A program made the translations under genes and the position numbers. Under the pieces are notes generated by a model. The model searched no databases. It worked only from the letters and a program-made list of their open reading frames with translations, and was not told the DNA's origin. Shown in pieces: positions 9,004 through 16,596 of a stretch of DNA of 57,803 nt. Numbering within the stretch: position 1 is the first letter of the stretch; every line of letters begins with the position of its first letter. This DNA is from JAZNQN01 sp045590195 (GTDB lineage: Bacteria; Bacillota; Clostridia; UMGS1883; UMGS1540), in contig JAZNQN010000058.1 of assembly GCA_045590195.1 (NCBI GenBank), forward strand, positions 1-57,803, read 5' to 3'.

Positions 9004-10671
9004 ATGTATAAAAGCGACATTGAAATAGCTCAAAGCGCAAAAATGCGCAATATTCTTGATATTGCAAAAGATGCAGGAATTGACGAAAGCCTTGTTGAAT
9101 GCTACGGAAAATATAAAGCAAAGCTCGATTTGTCAATTTTAAAAAGCGATAAAAAAGATGGTAAGCTTATTTTGGTTACCGCTATTACTCCAACCCCTGC
9201 GGGCGAGGGTAAAACAACAACAACCATAGGCCTTGCCGATGGAATGAAAAAGCTTGGCAAAAAAGTATCGGTTGCTCTTCGCGAGCCTTCACTTGGCCCT
9301 GTGTTCGGCGTTAAAGGCGGTGCGGCAGGCGGCGGATATGCGCAGGTTGTTCCAATGGAGGACATAAACCTTCATTTTACAGGCGATTTTCACGCAATTG
9401 GTGCGGCAAACAACTTGCTTGCGGCAATGATTGATAACCACATTTATCAGGGTAATGCGCTTGGTATCGACCCCCGCAGAATTACCTGGAAAAGATGCGT
9501 TGATATGAATGACAGGCAGCTTCGCTTTATAACAGACGGTCTTGGCGGCAAAGTAAACGGTATGCCCAGAGAAGATGGCTACGATATTACAGTTGCATCT
9601 GAAATTATGGCGGTTTTATGCCTTTCATCTTCAATAACTGACCTTAAGGAAAGGCTTGCAAACATTGTAATTGGTTACACTTTCTCGGGCGAAATTGTAA
9701 GAGCCGGTCAGCTTAAAGCCGAAGGGGCTATGTGTGCGCTTTTGAAAGATGCATTAAAGCCTAACCTTGTTCAAACCTTAGAGGGCACACCTGCCTTTGT
9801 TCACGGCGGTCCTTTTGCAAATATTGCTCACGGCTGTAACAGCGTTATAGCTACAAAAATTTCAATGAAAATGTCAGACTATACTGTTACCGAAGCAGGC
9901 TTTGGTGCCGATTTGGGAGCGCAGAAGTTTCTTGATATCAAATGTCGCGTGGCAGGGCTTAAGCCAGATGCAGTTGTGCTTGTTGCAACAATTCGTGCTC
10001 TTAAAATGCATGGCGGCGTTTTAAAAGAAAACTTGGGCGAAGAAAACCTTGAAGCGCTCCAGCGCGGTATTCCAAACCTTTTACGCCACTTGTCAAACAT
10101 TACCGATGTTTACGGTCTTCCGGCAGTTGTTGCAGTTAACAAATTCCCAACCGATACCGATGCCGAGGTTCAGCTTCTTATTGACAAATGTAAAGAAATC
10201 GGCATAAACGTAAAACTTTCAAACGTTTGGGCAGAAGGCGGAGCAGGCGGTGTAGAGCTTGCAGAAGAAGTTATTGCTCTTTGTGAAAAAGAAAATAACT
10301 TTAAATTCAGCTACACTGATGACGAAAGCATCGAAAGCAAAATTCGCTCTGTTGCGCAGAAAATTTACAGAGCAGACAATATTGAAATTACAACTGCCGC
10401 TAAAAAACAAATTGCTCTTTTAGAGGAAGCAGGATTTGGAAAATTGCCTGTTTGTATCGCAAAAACACAGTACAGCTTTTCTGATAATCCTAAACTTCTT
10501 GGCGCACCTGAAGGCTTTACTGTTACAATTAAAAATGTAAAAGTATCTGCAGGGGCAGGCTTTATAGTTGTTTTAACCGGCGATATTATGACAATGCCGG
10601 GGCTTCCTAAAGTGCCTGCGGCAGAAAGAATAGATGTTGACGAAAACGGCGTGATTTCGGGCCTTTTCTAA
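9004..10671 (+). CDS. fhs: Formate--tetrahydrofolate ligase
   Basis: Makes 10-formyl-THF from formate, THF and ATP. The 555-residue length fits the monofunctional bacterial enzyme. The P-loop PTPAGEGKTTTT begins near residue 62; REPSLGPVFGVKGGAAGGGYAQ and HFTGDFHAIGAANNL are family hallmarks. It ends the purine operon, 50 bases after purL and behind a hairpin, with a strong GGAGG site. Its product feeds both PurN and the AICAR transformylase encoded upstream, so the location makes metabolic sense; it may also serve one-carbon or acetogenic-type metabolism, which this window cannot show. Confidence 0.97.
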   Translation: MYKSDIEIAQSAKMRNILDIAKDAGIDESLVECYGKYKAKLDLSILKSDKKDGKLILVTAITPTPAGEGKTTTTIGLADGMKKLGKKVSVALREPSLGPVFGVKGGAAGGGYAQVVPMEDINLHFTGDFHAIGAANNLLAAMIDNHIYQGNALGIDPRRITWKRCVDMNDRQLRFITDGLGGKVNGMPREDGYDITVASEIMAVLCLSSSITDLKERLANIVIGYTFSGEIVRAGQLKAEGAMCALLKDALKPNLVQTLEGTPAFVHGGPFANIAHGCNSVIATKISMKMSDYTVTEAGFGADLGAQKFLDIKCRVAGLKPDAVVLVATIRALKMHGGVLKENLGEENLEALQRGIPNLLRHLSNITDVYGLPAVVAVNKFPTDTDAEVQLLIDKCKEIGINVKLSNVWAEGGAGGVELAEEVIALCEKENNFKFSYTDDESIESKIRSVAQKIYRADNIEITTAAKKQIALLEEAGFGKLPVCIAKTQYSFSDNPKLLGAPEGFTVTIKNVKVSAGAGFIVVLTGDIMTMPGLPKVPAAERIDVDENGVISGLF

Positions 10672-10681
10672 GGAGAATAAA

Positions 10682-11296
10682 TTGGAAAACTATCAGCTTT
10701 TAATGGAAAAAGAAATTAAAAGAATAGTGGAAAACGGCGAAAGACCAAAACTTTTAGTACATAGCTGCTGCGCTCCCTGCAGCAGTTATGTGCTTTCTTT
10801 GCTTTGCGAAATTTTTGATATAACAGTTTATTATTTTAACCCTAATATTTTTCCCGAAAGCGAGTTTTTGTACCGAAGCGAGGAACAAAAGCGGCTTATA
10901 AATGAAATGGGAAACAAAGTGTCTTTTATTGAGGGCAGGTATAACCCCGATGAGTTTTTTGATGCTGTAAAAGGACACGAAGGCGACAGAGAAGGCGGTG
11001 CGAGATGCGAAATTTGTTTCAGACTTCGCCTTTTTGAAGCGGCAAAGGTTGCCGCCGAAAAAGGGTTTGATTACTTTACTACAACCCTTTCAATAAGCCC
11101 CCTTAAAAATGCACCGCTTCTTAATAAAATAGGGGAAGAGGCCGGGGGAAAGTTTGGCGTAAAATATCTTTTTTCTGATTTTAAAAAGAAGGAAGGCTAT
11201 AAAAAAAGCATAATTCTTTCAAAGGAATATAACCTTTACAGGCAAAATTACTGTGGCTGTATTTTTTCAAAAAAAGAGGCAGTGAATCGAATATGA
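10682..11296 (+). CDS. queH: Epoxyqueuosine reductase QueH
   Basis: QueH (former DUF208) reduces epoxyqueuosine to queuosine in tRNA and is unrelated to the cobalamin-dependent QueG. The 204 residues carry the N-terminal cysteine cluster HSCCAPCSSYVLSLL (Cys29, Cys30, Cys33), the central ARCEICFRLRLFEAA pair, TTTLSISPLKN and the C-terminal NYCGCIFS, the cysteines known to bind iron-sulfur and metal. The start is TTG, supported by AAGGAG eight bases upstream; there is no better ATG. It follows fhs by 10 bases and overlaps the AlkD-like gene by four (ATGA), so all three are probably co-transcribed. No other queuosine gene is visible here. Confidence 0.93.
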   Translation: MENYQLLMEKEIKRIVENGERPKLLVHSCCAPCSSYVLSLLCEIFDITVYYFNPNIFPESEFLYRSEEQKRLINEMGNKVSFIEGRYNPDEFFDAVKGHEGDREGGARCEICFRLRLFEAAKVAAEKGFDYFTTTLSISPLKNAPLLNKIGEEAGGKFGVKYLFSDFKKKEGYKKSIILSKEYNLYRQNYCGCIFSKKEAVNRI

Positions 11297-11967
11297 AAAT
11301 TTTAGACAGAATAAAAGAGTTTGAAGATTCAGAATATAAAAAATTTCATAGCTCACTTATGCCAACTGTGCAAAAAGCTAAGGTAATTGGCGTAAGAGTT
11401 CCACACCTTAGAAAAATTGCAAAAGAAATTTACAAAACGAGTGAGGCGGAGGAGTTTTTAAATTCACTGCCCCATAAATATTACGAAGAAAACAATGTGC
11501 ATGGAATGCTTTTGGAAAAAATAAGCGATTTTGATGAGTGTATTAAAAAAATTGATGAATTTTTGCCTCATATAAATAATTGGGCAACCTGCGACCTTAT
11601 AAAACCAAAAACATTTAAAAAGCATCCTGATAAGCTTATTTTAAAAATAAAAGAGTGGATAAAATCTGATAAAACATATACCATTCGCTTTGGGCTTGAA
11701 ATGCTTATGACACATTTTCTGGATGAAAATTTTAAGGAAGAATACCTTTTCCTTGCCGCAAAAGTAAAATCAGACGAATATTATGTAAATATGATGATTG
11801 CCTGGTTTTTCGCTACTGCGCTGGCGAAGCAGTGGGAAAGCGTGGTAAAATTCATTGAAGAAAACAGGCTTTCAAAGTGGGTTCATAACAAAACAATTCA
11901 AAAAGCCATTGAGAGTTATCGCATAACCACAGAGCAAAAAGAATATTTAAAAAAATTAAGGCTGTGA
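11293..11967 (+). CDS. DNA alkylation repair protein, AlkD-like
   Basis: Member of the HEAT-repeat DNA glycosylase family (AlkC/AlkD type), which removes positively charged alkylated purines. The 224-residue length is typical. The N-terminal segment KFHSSLMPTVQKAKVIGVRV then PHLRKIAKEIYK, the central INNWATCDLIKP with its Trp and Asp, and the helical IRFGLEMLMTHFLDE segment fit the family. It starts within the queH stop (4-base overlap). Its own stop codon lies inside the left arm of the terminator that ends the transcript. Substrate cannot be told from sequence. Confidence 0.88.
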   Translation: MKILDRIKEFEDSEYKKFHSSLMPTVQKAKVIGVRVPHLRKIAKEIYKTSEAEEFLNSLPHKYYEENNVHGMLLEKISDFDECIKKIDEFLPHINNWATCDLIKPKTFKKHPDKLILKIKEWIKSDKTYTIRFGLEMLMTHFLDENFKEEYLFLAAKVKSDEYYVNMMIAWFFATALAKQWESVVKFIEENRLSKWVHNKTIQKAIESYRITTEQKEYLKKLRL

Positions 11968-11983
11968 ATACACAGCCTTTTTT
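11958..11983 (+). terminator. Rho-independent terminator ending the pur-fhs-queH-alkD transcript
   Basis: AAGGCTGTG (11958-11966) pairs with CACAGCCTT (11971-11979), loop AATA, then T-tract to 11983. The stem includes the stop codon of the AlkD-like gene. The convergent ribU gene ends at 11985, so it probably serves the minus strand as well. Confidence 0.9.
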
Positions 11984-11984
11984 G

Positions 11985-12578
11985 TTACTTGTGAAGAATT
12001 GGTGAAAGTTTTTTGTATATTAAAATTGTAACGCCCGAAACCAGAATACATTTTATAAGGTTAAAAGGCATAACGCAGTAAAGAGCAAATTCTGCCATAG
12101 AGTCAATTGCGGGCCAAATAGCTGCCGCCATGCTGATAAACGCTTCCTTCGGCATTCCGAATGCCGCGCCGTAGGCAGGAATCATAACGTAGATATTTAT
12201 AAGGCTGCCTACAATAAGTAAAAGCATTGTTCCAACCAAAAGGCCGATAATTGCGCTTTTTCTTGTTTTGCTTTTTTTATAAATCAAAGCCGCAGGAAAT
12301 ACGAAAACTACGCCCATTACAAAGTTTGCCATCTCGCCAACACCGGCTGTGATTGTTCCGTTTAATAAAAAGTTTAATAAAATTTTCATGCCTTCAATTA
12401 TAACGCCTGCTATAGGCCCTAAGGCAAAAGCACCTACTAAAACAGGAACTTCGCTGAAATCCAGTTCGTAAAACGTGGGCGCTACAAACGGAAGCGGAAA
12501 TTCAAACAGCATTAAAACCGTAGCAACCGCTGAAAGCATTGCAATTTTTACAAGTGTGTTAATTTGTTTACTTTTCAT
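11985..12578 (-). CDS. ribU: Riboflavin ECF transporter substrate-binding subunit
   Basis: RibU is the membrane S component that binds riboflavin and works with the shared EcfAA'T module, which is not in this window. The 197 residues give about six hydrophobic helices. Family features are the N-terminal LVKIAMLSAVATVLMLFEFP, then YELDFSEVPVLVGAFALGP and IEGMKILLNFLL. An FMN riboswitch directly upstream supports riboflavin as substrate. I place the start at the ATG at 12578, seven to eight bases after AAGGGGG; an ATG further upstream at 12608 would lie within the riboswitch expression platform and has no ribosome site. It converges with the AlkD-like gene. Confidence 0.94.
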   Translation of the reverse strand: MKSKQINTLVKIAMLSAVATVLMLFEFPLPFVAPTFYELDFSEVPVLVGAFALGPIAGVIIEGMKILLNFLLNGTITAGVGEMANFVMGVVFVFPAALIYKKSKTRKSAIIGLLVGTMLLLIVGSLINIYVMIPAYGAAFGMPKEAFISMAAAIWPAIDSMAEFALYCVMPFNLIKCILVSGVTILIYKKLSPILHK

Positions 12579-12589
12579 AAAAAAATACC

Positions 12590-12611
12590 CCCTTAAAATA
12601 AATTTCAAGGG
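12590..12611 (-). promoter_or_regulatory. Shine-Dalgarno sequestering hairpin of the FMN riboswitch
   Basis: On the minus strand CCCTTGAAA (12611-12603) pairs with TTTTAAGGG (12598-12590), nine pairs including one G-U, loop TTTA. The right arm holds most of the ribU ribosome site AAGGGGG. No T-run follows, so control is probably at translation initiation rather than termination. Confidence 0.65.
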
Positions 12612-12625
12612 CGCACCAAAAAATC

Positions 12626-12755
12626 GATTTCTTTCATCCGGACTCTACCGTCGGCTTTGGAATTTCACCAAATCAACCAAAAGGCTCGCGGGCTTAAACA
12701 GATACTGACGCATCTGCTTCACCGCCGGTGGGGAATTTCACCCCGCCCTGAAATC
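12626..12755 (-). ncRNA. FMN riboswitch (RFN element) upstream of ribU
   Basis: Reading the minus strand from 12755, the conserved RFN blocks appear in order: AGGGCGGGGTGAAATTCCCC, ACCGGCGGT, AGCCCGCGAGCC, TTGGTGAAATTCCAA, GCCGACGGTAGAGTCCGGAT and GAAAGA. The five peripheral stems close around these blocks, with one variable arm (GCAGATGCGTCAGTATCTG). Binding of FMN is known to lower expression of downstream riboflavin genes; here the target is ribU. Confidence 0.97.
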
Positions 12756-12762
12756 ATTTAAC

Positions 12763-12791
12763 ATTATAATATATATGATGAAATATGTCAA
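12763..12791 (-). promoter_or_regulatory. Consensus sigma-A promoter for the FMN riboswitch-ribU transcript
   Basis: On the minus strand TTGACA (12791-12786), a 17-base spacer and TATAAT (12768-12763): a perfect match to both consensus hexamers. Start would be near 12756, right at the first base of the riboswitch. Confidence 0.9.
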
Positions 12792-12797
12792 TATGTG

Positions 12798-12826
12798 TTG
12801 ACAATTTATTTTAAATATGGTAAACT
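12798..12826 (+). promoter_or_regulatory. Sigma-A promoter for the TPP riboswitch-thiT transcript
   Basis: TTGACA (12798-12803), 17-base spacer, TAAACT (12821-12826). Predicted start about 12833, just before the TPP aptamer. It is back to back with the ribU promoter: the two -35 boxes lie 6 bases apart. Confidence 0.8.
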
Positions 12827-12840
12827 TACTTTAACTTAAT

Positions 12841-12921
12841 GGGGAGCCGATTTATGGCTGAGAGGAGGCTTTTGCCTCGACCCTTTAACCTGATTTGGGT
12901 AATTCCAACGTAGGGAAAATT
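12841..12921 (+). ncRNA. TPP riboswitch (THI element) upstream of thiT
   Basis: The conserved thi-box order is present: GGGGAGCC, GGCTGAGAGGAGGC, then GACCCTTTAACCTGAT, TGGGTAATTCC and AACGTAGGGAA. The P3 arm is AGGAGGCTTTTGCCTC. A terminator hairpin follows, so TPP binding probably ends transcription before thiT. Confidence 0.97.
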
Positions 12922-12932
12922 TTGTTTTTCGG

Positions 12933-12959
12933 GAGTACCCTTTTTGGGGTACTCTTTTT
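12933..12959 (+). terminator. Riboswitch-controlled terminator before thiT
   Basis: GAGTACCC (12933-12940) and GGGTACTC (12947-12954) form an 8-bp stem with a TTTTTG loop, followed by a run of T. Placed between the TPP aptamer and the thiT start, it is the likely expression platform. Confidence 0.88.
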
Positions 12960-12976
12960 GTTTAGGAAGTGGTTTA

Positions 12977-13519
12977 GTGAAAACAAAAAAATTAACGGTT
13001 AGCGCTTTAATGCTGGCGCTTTCCACTGTGTTGTCGTTTTGCGTGATTTACCGCCTGCCAAGCGGCGGCGCGGTAACGGCGGCAAGTATGGCGCCAATAA
13101 TAATACTGTCGCTTATGTACGGTACAAAATGGGGCGTTTTTTCTGCCCTTGTATATTCGGTTTTACAGGGCGTTGTGGGCTTTTATCCGCCACCTGTTCA
13201 AAACTTTGTGTCGTTTTTAATAGTAATACTTTTTGACTATGTTTTTGCTTTCGGCTCTTTGGGATTTGCATCGTTTTTTGGAAAATTATTCAGCGGAAAA
13301 TTTTCGGCTTCTCTTTCGGCAGCTGCAGTAGTTTTTTTAAGATTTTTGTGCCACTTGGTTTCGGGAATTGCTATCTGGAGCGTGTATGCTCCGGAAGGTC
13401 AGTCGCCATTTTTATATTCGCTTATTTATAACGGCTCATATATGCTTCCCGAGCTTATAATTACAACTGTTGTTGTTGGAATTATTATAAATAAAATTCC
13501 ACGAAATTTTTTTGAATAA
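12977..13519 (+). CDS. thiT: Thiamine ECF transporter substrate-binding subunit
   Basis: ThiT is the S component that binds thiamine for an ECF importer sharing the EcfAA'T module. The 180 residues form about six membrane helices. Family features are YRLPSGGAVTAASMAPIIIL, SVLQGVVGFYPPPVQ, the VILFDYVFAFGSLGF segment, and the highly characteristic RFLCHLVSGI and SLIYNGSYMLPE, which form the thiamine pocket. I choose the GTG at 12977, seven bases after AGGAAG; the frame extends back to 12944, but that would start inside the terminator. The TPP riboswitch upstream confirms the vitamin. Its stop is 66 bases ahead of the next gene. Confidence 0.95.
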   Translation: MKTKKLTVSALMLALSTVLSFCVIYRLPSGGAVTAASMAPIIILSLMYGTKWGVFSALVYSVLQGVVGFYPPPVQNFVSFLIVILFDYVFAFGSLGFASFFGKLFSGKFSASLSAAAVVFLRFLCHLVSGIAIWSVYAPEGQSPFLYSLIYNGSYMLPELIITTVVVGIIINKIPRNFFE

Positions 13520-13523
13520 ACTA

Positions 13524-13552
13524 TTGCATTTAAAGGGCATATGTGGTATATT
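13524..13552 (+). promoter_or_regulatory. Probable promoter for the DUF4838 gene
   Basis: TTGCAT (13524-13529), 17-base spacer, TATATT (13547-13552). It lies 34 bases before the ATG with AAAGGAG between. No obvious operator or CcpA-type site is seen around it. Confidence 0.65.
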
Positions 13553-13585
13553 AGTGGCGAGTTTTAAATAAAAGGAGCCACCACT

Positions 13586-15523
13586 ATGAAAATCAGAATT
13601 TTAAAAAACACCGAAACCATAAGATACGCGGCCGACGAGCTTAAAAAGTATCTTGAAATGATGGACAGTATTGAATGTGAAATCACCGAAGAAGCAGGGG
13701 ATGACGGAATCACTCTTGCCTTTTTAAAAGACCTTTCACTTGACCAAAGTGACGTTGCTGACGCTATGTACGACGATGTTATCGATGCTAAAATAAATGG
13801 CCTTTGCGGATACATTGCCGGCAGTAACGAGAGAAGTATTTTAATGGGCGTTTATAACTACCTTAAATCGGCAGGCTGTATGTGGCCCCGCCCCGGTAAA
13901 AACGGCGAATTTATTCCAAAAGCAGATATGTCAAAACACGAGTTTACATACAGAAAAAAAGCTGATCACCCATTCCGTGGCGAATGTATTGAAGGTGGAA
14001 TCAGCCGTGAAAACCTTTTGGAAACTGTTGAGTGGCTTCCTAAAATAAATATGAACCTTTTTATGATGGAACAGATTATTCCTTATAACTATATGAGCCG
14101 CTGGTATAAACACGCGGTAAGTACAGTAAAGGAAGATGAAGGTACTACATTTGAAGAAATTGGCGAATACGTTGTAGAAATTGAAAAGTTTATAAGAAAA
14201 TGCGGCCTTCAGCTTCACGCTCTCGGCCACGGCTACCTTTTAGAGCCATACGGTATTCACTATAAAACATGGGCTGATGAATACCACCTTTCCGATGAAG
14301 GAAGGGAAGATGTGGCACTTGTTGATGGCAAGAGAGAGCTTTTCCATGGTTCGCCAAACTTTACTCAGCTTTGTATGTCAAAAGATAAAGCAAGGCTTGG
14401 TCTTGTAAAATTTCTTGTTGAATATATGGAGAAAAAGCCTTATATTGATTTTCTTCATATTTGGCTTTCAGATGCTGTTGGCAACCATTGCCAATGTGAA
14501 AACTGCGCTAAAATGAGCGTAACCGACTGGTACATAAAAATGCTTAACGAAGTTGATGCTGAGTTTACAAAACGCGGTATTGATACAAAAATTATATTTA
14601 TTATGTACACAGATACATTCTGGGCACCTGAAAAAGAAAAATTTAATAACCCTGACCGCTTTATTTTAACAACTGCACCAAACGGCAGAAATTACAGCAA
14701 TACATATAGCCCTGAGCGCAGCGAAATGCCAATACCTAAGCACGATATTAAGAATTTTAATGTAACCGGCGGTTTCCCCATGACACTTAAATTCCTAGAT
14801 TCCTGGAAACCAACCTTTAATGGTCCTAAATTTCTTTTTGAATACCATATGTACACCGACCATTATTTTGACCCCGGTTATATGAGTATTTCAGAAAAAA
14901 TTCTTATTGACACAAAAAACATTAAAAATGTTGAGTTTGACGGGCTTATGAGTGACCAGACACAGCGTTCATATTTCCCAACAGGCTTGCCTAATGCTAT
15001 AATGGGCGAAGGGCTTTTTGATGAAGAGCTTCAGTATGAAGATTATGTTTCAAAATACTTTGATGCTGCATTTGGCGAAGGAGCAAAAGAGGCAAGGGAA
15101 TACCTTGAAAACATTTCCGCTACCTTTGCGCCTGAAAAACTGCGCTCAACTGAAAGCGTTGTACTTCAGGATACAAATTCAGGGGGAGAAAAAGTTAAAA
15201 ACTCAATTAAAAATAACCCCGAAACAGAGGAGAGGCTTAAAAAGGTTGCACCAATTGTTGATGCCTTTATGCCAACAATTGAAAAATATATGGCTCTCCA
15301 GAACCCATGTCACAAAGAATCGTGGAAAATTCTTTACTATCACGCAGAGTACTGCCGCCGCCTTGCCGATGTTTATATAACACTTGCAAAAGGCGATGTT
15401 GATGGCGCAAAAGAGGTTAAAGAAAATATGATTGATTACCTTTCAAAGGTAGAGGATGAAATTCAGCCATATTTTGATTTGGTACTCTTTGACCAGAGAA
15501 TTAACCAGACAATAGACAGATAA
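13586..15523 (+). CDS. DUF4838 domain protein, probable intracellular glycosidase-like enzyme
   Basis: A 645-residue protein without signal peptide or membrane segment. Residues 1-110 resemble the small alpha/beta domain that precedes the barrel in GH67/GH20-type proteins (RYAADELKKYLEMM, then YIAGSNERSILMGVYNYLKS). The barrel region, about 120-420, includes LHIWLSDAVGNHCQCENCAK, with Asp296 followed by Cys302, Cys304 and Cys307, the pattern seen in DUF4838 proteins. The rest is helical. No biochemical activity can be named safely; a role on uronate- or hexosamine-containing sugars is inferred from the GH20-like and Gfo/Idh/MocA genes downstream. It has its own promoter and terminator, so it is a single-gene unit. 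Confidence 0.8.
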   Translation: MKIRILKNTETIRYAADELKKYLEMMDSIECEITEEAGDDGITLAFLKDLSLDQSDVADAMYDDVIDAKINGLCGYIAGSNERSILMGVYNYLKSAGCMWPRPGKNGEFIPKADMSKHEFTYRKKADHPFRGECIEGGISRENLLETVEWLPKINMNLFMMEQIIPYNYMSRWYKHAVSTVKEDEGTTFEEIGEYVVEIEKFIRKCGLQLHALGHGYLLEPYGIHYKTWADEYHLSDEGREDVALVDGKRELFHGSPNFTQLCMSKDKARLGLVKFLVEYMEKKPYIDFLHIWLSDAVGNHCQCENCAKMSVTDWYIKMLNEVDAEFTKRGIDTKIIFIMYTDTFWAPEKEKFNNPDRFILTTAPNGRNYSNTYSPERSEMPIPKHDIKNFNVTGGFPMTLKFLDSWKPTFNGPKFLFEYHMYTDHYFDPGYMSISEKILIDTKNIKNVEFDGLMSDQTQRSYFPTGLPNAIMGEGLFDEELQYEDYVSKYFDAAFGEGAKEAREYLENISATFAPEKLRSTESVVLQDTNSGGEKVKNSIKNNPETEERLKKVAPIVDAFMPTIEKYMALQNPCHKESWKILYYHAEYCRRLADVYITLAKGDVDGAKEVKENMIDYLSKVEDEIQPYFDLVLFDQRINQTIDR

Positions 15524-15527
15524 TCTA

Positions 15528-15555
15528 AAAAGCTGAGAGTTAACTCTCAGCTTTT
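15528..15555. terminator. Bidirectional terminator between DUF4838 gene and araC-type gene
   Basis: A 12-bp perfect stem, AAAAGCTGAGAG and CTCTCAGCTTTT, with a TTAA loop. A and T runs on both sides let it serve the two convergent genes. The stop codon of the AraC-type gene lies in the loop region. Confidence 0.88.
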
Positions 15556-16430
15556 ATATTTTTTAAGTATTCACTTGGCGAAACTCCCAACACGCGGTTG
15601 AAAACTTTATTAAAGGAGCGGTAGGAGTCAAAATGCAGATAATCTGATATTTCGCTCATTTTAAGCTTGCCTGATTTTATAAGCTCGGTTGCAGTTTCAA
15701 TTTTCTTTTTATTTATATAGTCTTTAATGGTCATATTCATTTTGCTTTTGAATATGCGGGAAATATAGGAGTGGGAGTAGTTTAAGCTATCTGCAACATC
15801 GGAAACCTTTGTAATAAAAACAATATTTGAATCAATATATTTTACAATGTTGAAAACTGTTCCGCCAACAAGGTCGATATTTTCTGTTGAGTTTATTCTT
15901 GTCTGGCGGGCGTTGGTTTCGGTGTGAAGGCGATAAATATATATAAGAATAAGCCACATATAAGCGCCGTACAAATCAAAGCTGTATTCGCGCTCGTTAC
16001 GGATTTCGCTTATAAACTGATTAAAGGTTGTAAACATAATCCCGCTATCTTGCAAAACATCGGAAATAATGGTGTTATAATAGTTTACCATATTGCCGTC
16101 AACATCGTCGGGAATAATATCAAACCCGAGATAAATATAACGAAGACGGCCTTGGGGAGAAACGGTAATTTTATGTTTTGTGCCTTTTGAAACAATATGA
16201 ATGTCGCCCTGTTTTAAGGTTTGTTTTTTGCCATTTACATAAAAATCTGCCTGGCCTGAAACAATATAGCTTATTTCGTTGCAATGCTGAAAATGTTCAA
16301 ACATTTCGCCGTTTTGCTCTAAAATATTTTCGCCAATCTGATAAAGGCGCAAGCTACCAAGCTCAATAGGCATTGAAAAAAAGCCCTTGCTGGAATTAAA
16401 AAGTAAGCCGTTGCAATATTCGTAATCCAA
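15540..16430 (-). CDS. AraC-family transcriptional regulator with cupin sensor domain
   Basis: A 296-residue AraC/XylS regulator. The first 110 residues form a cupin-like pocket (FEHFQHCNEISYIVSGQADF, KQTLKQGDIHIVSKGTKHKI); the last 100 hold two helix-turn-helix motifs, including SLNYSHSYISRIFKSKMNMT, then SDYLHFDSYRSFNKVFNRVL and GVSPSEYL. The start is TTG, preceded by AAAGGGGGTG. It is divergent from the Gfo/Idh/MocA gene at 16597 and very likely controls it, possibly also the nearby DUF4838 and GH20-like genes. The ligand, probably a sugar, is not deducible. Confidence 0.92.
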   Translation of the reverse strand: MDYEYCNGLLFNSSKGFFSMPIELGSLRLYQIGENILEQNGEMFEHFQHCNEISYIVSGQADFYVNGKKQTLKQGDIHIVSKGTKHKITVSPQGRLRYIYLGFDIIPDDVDGNMVNYYNTIISDVLQDSGIMFTTFNQFISEIRNEREYSFDLYGAYMWLILIYIYRLHTETNARQTRINSTENIDLVGGTVFNIVKYIDSNIVFITKVSDVADSLNYSHSYISRIFKSKMNMTIKDYINKKKIETATELIKSGKLKMSEISDYLHFDSYRSFNKVFNRVLGVSPSEYLKNIKAES

Positions 16431-16490
16431 ATTAAGGCACCCCCTTTATTTAAAGTTTATAATTATTGTTTTAAAAAGTCAATACATTTT

Positions 16491-16536
16491 TGAACAACAG
16501 GTAAAAAATATACAGGTCAAAAGTAAAAAATGTTCA
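16491..16536. promoter_or_regulatory. Candidate operator half-sites in the AraC/oxidoreductase divergent region
   Basis: TGAACA (16491-16496) and its inverse TGTTCA (16531-16536) flank 34 bases just before a TAATAT -10 box that lacks a good -35. A weak promoter with upstream half-sites suits AraC-type activation. Short half-sites can occur by chance. Confidence 0.35.
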
Positions 16537-16596
16537 TTGTAATATTTAGGGTGCGGTGCTAAAATGAACATAAATAACATAGAGGAGGAGTTTAAT

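Noticed and set aside
12944..12976. Longer ThiT reading frame starting with TTG at 12944
   Set aside because: It begins inside the loop of the riboswitch terminator and has no ribosome site; the GTG at 12977 has AGGAAG at the right distance.
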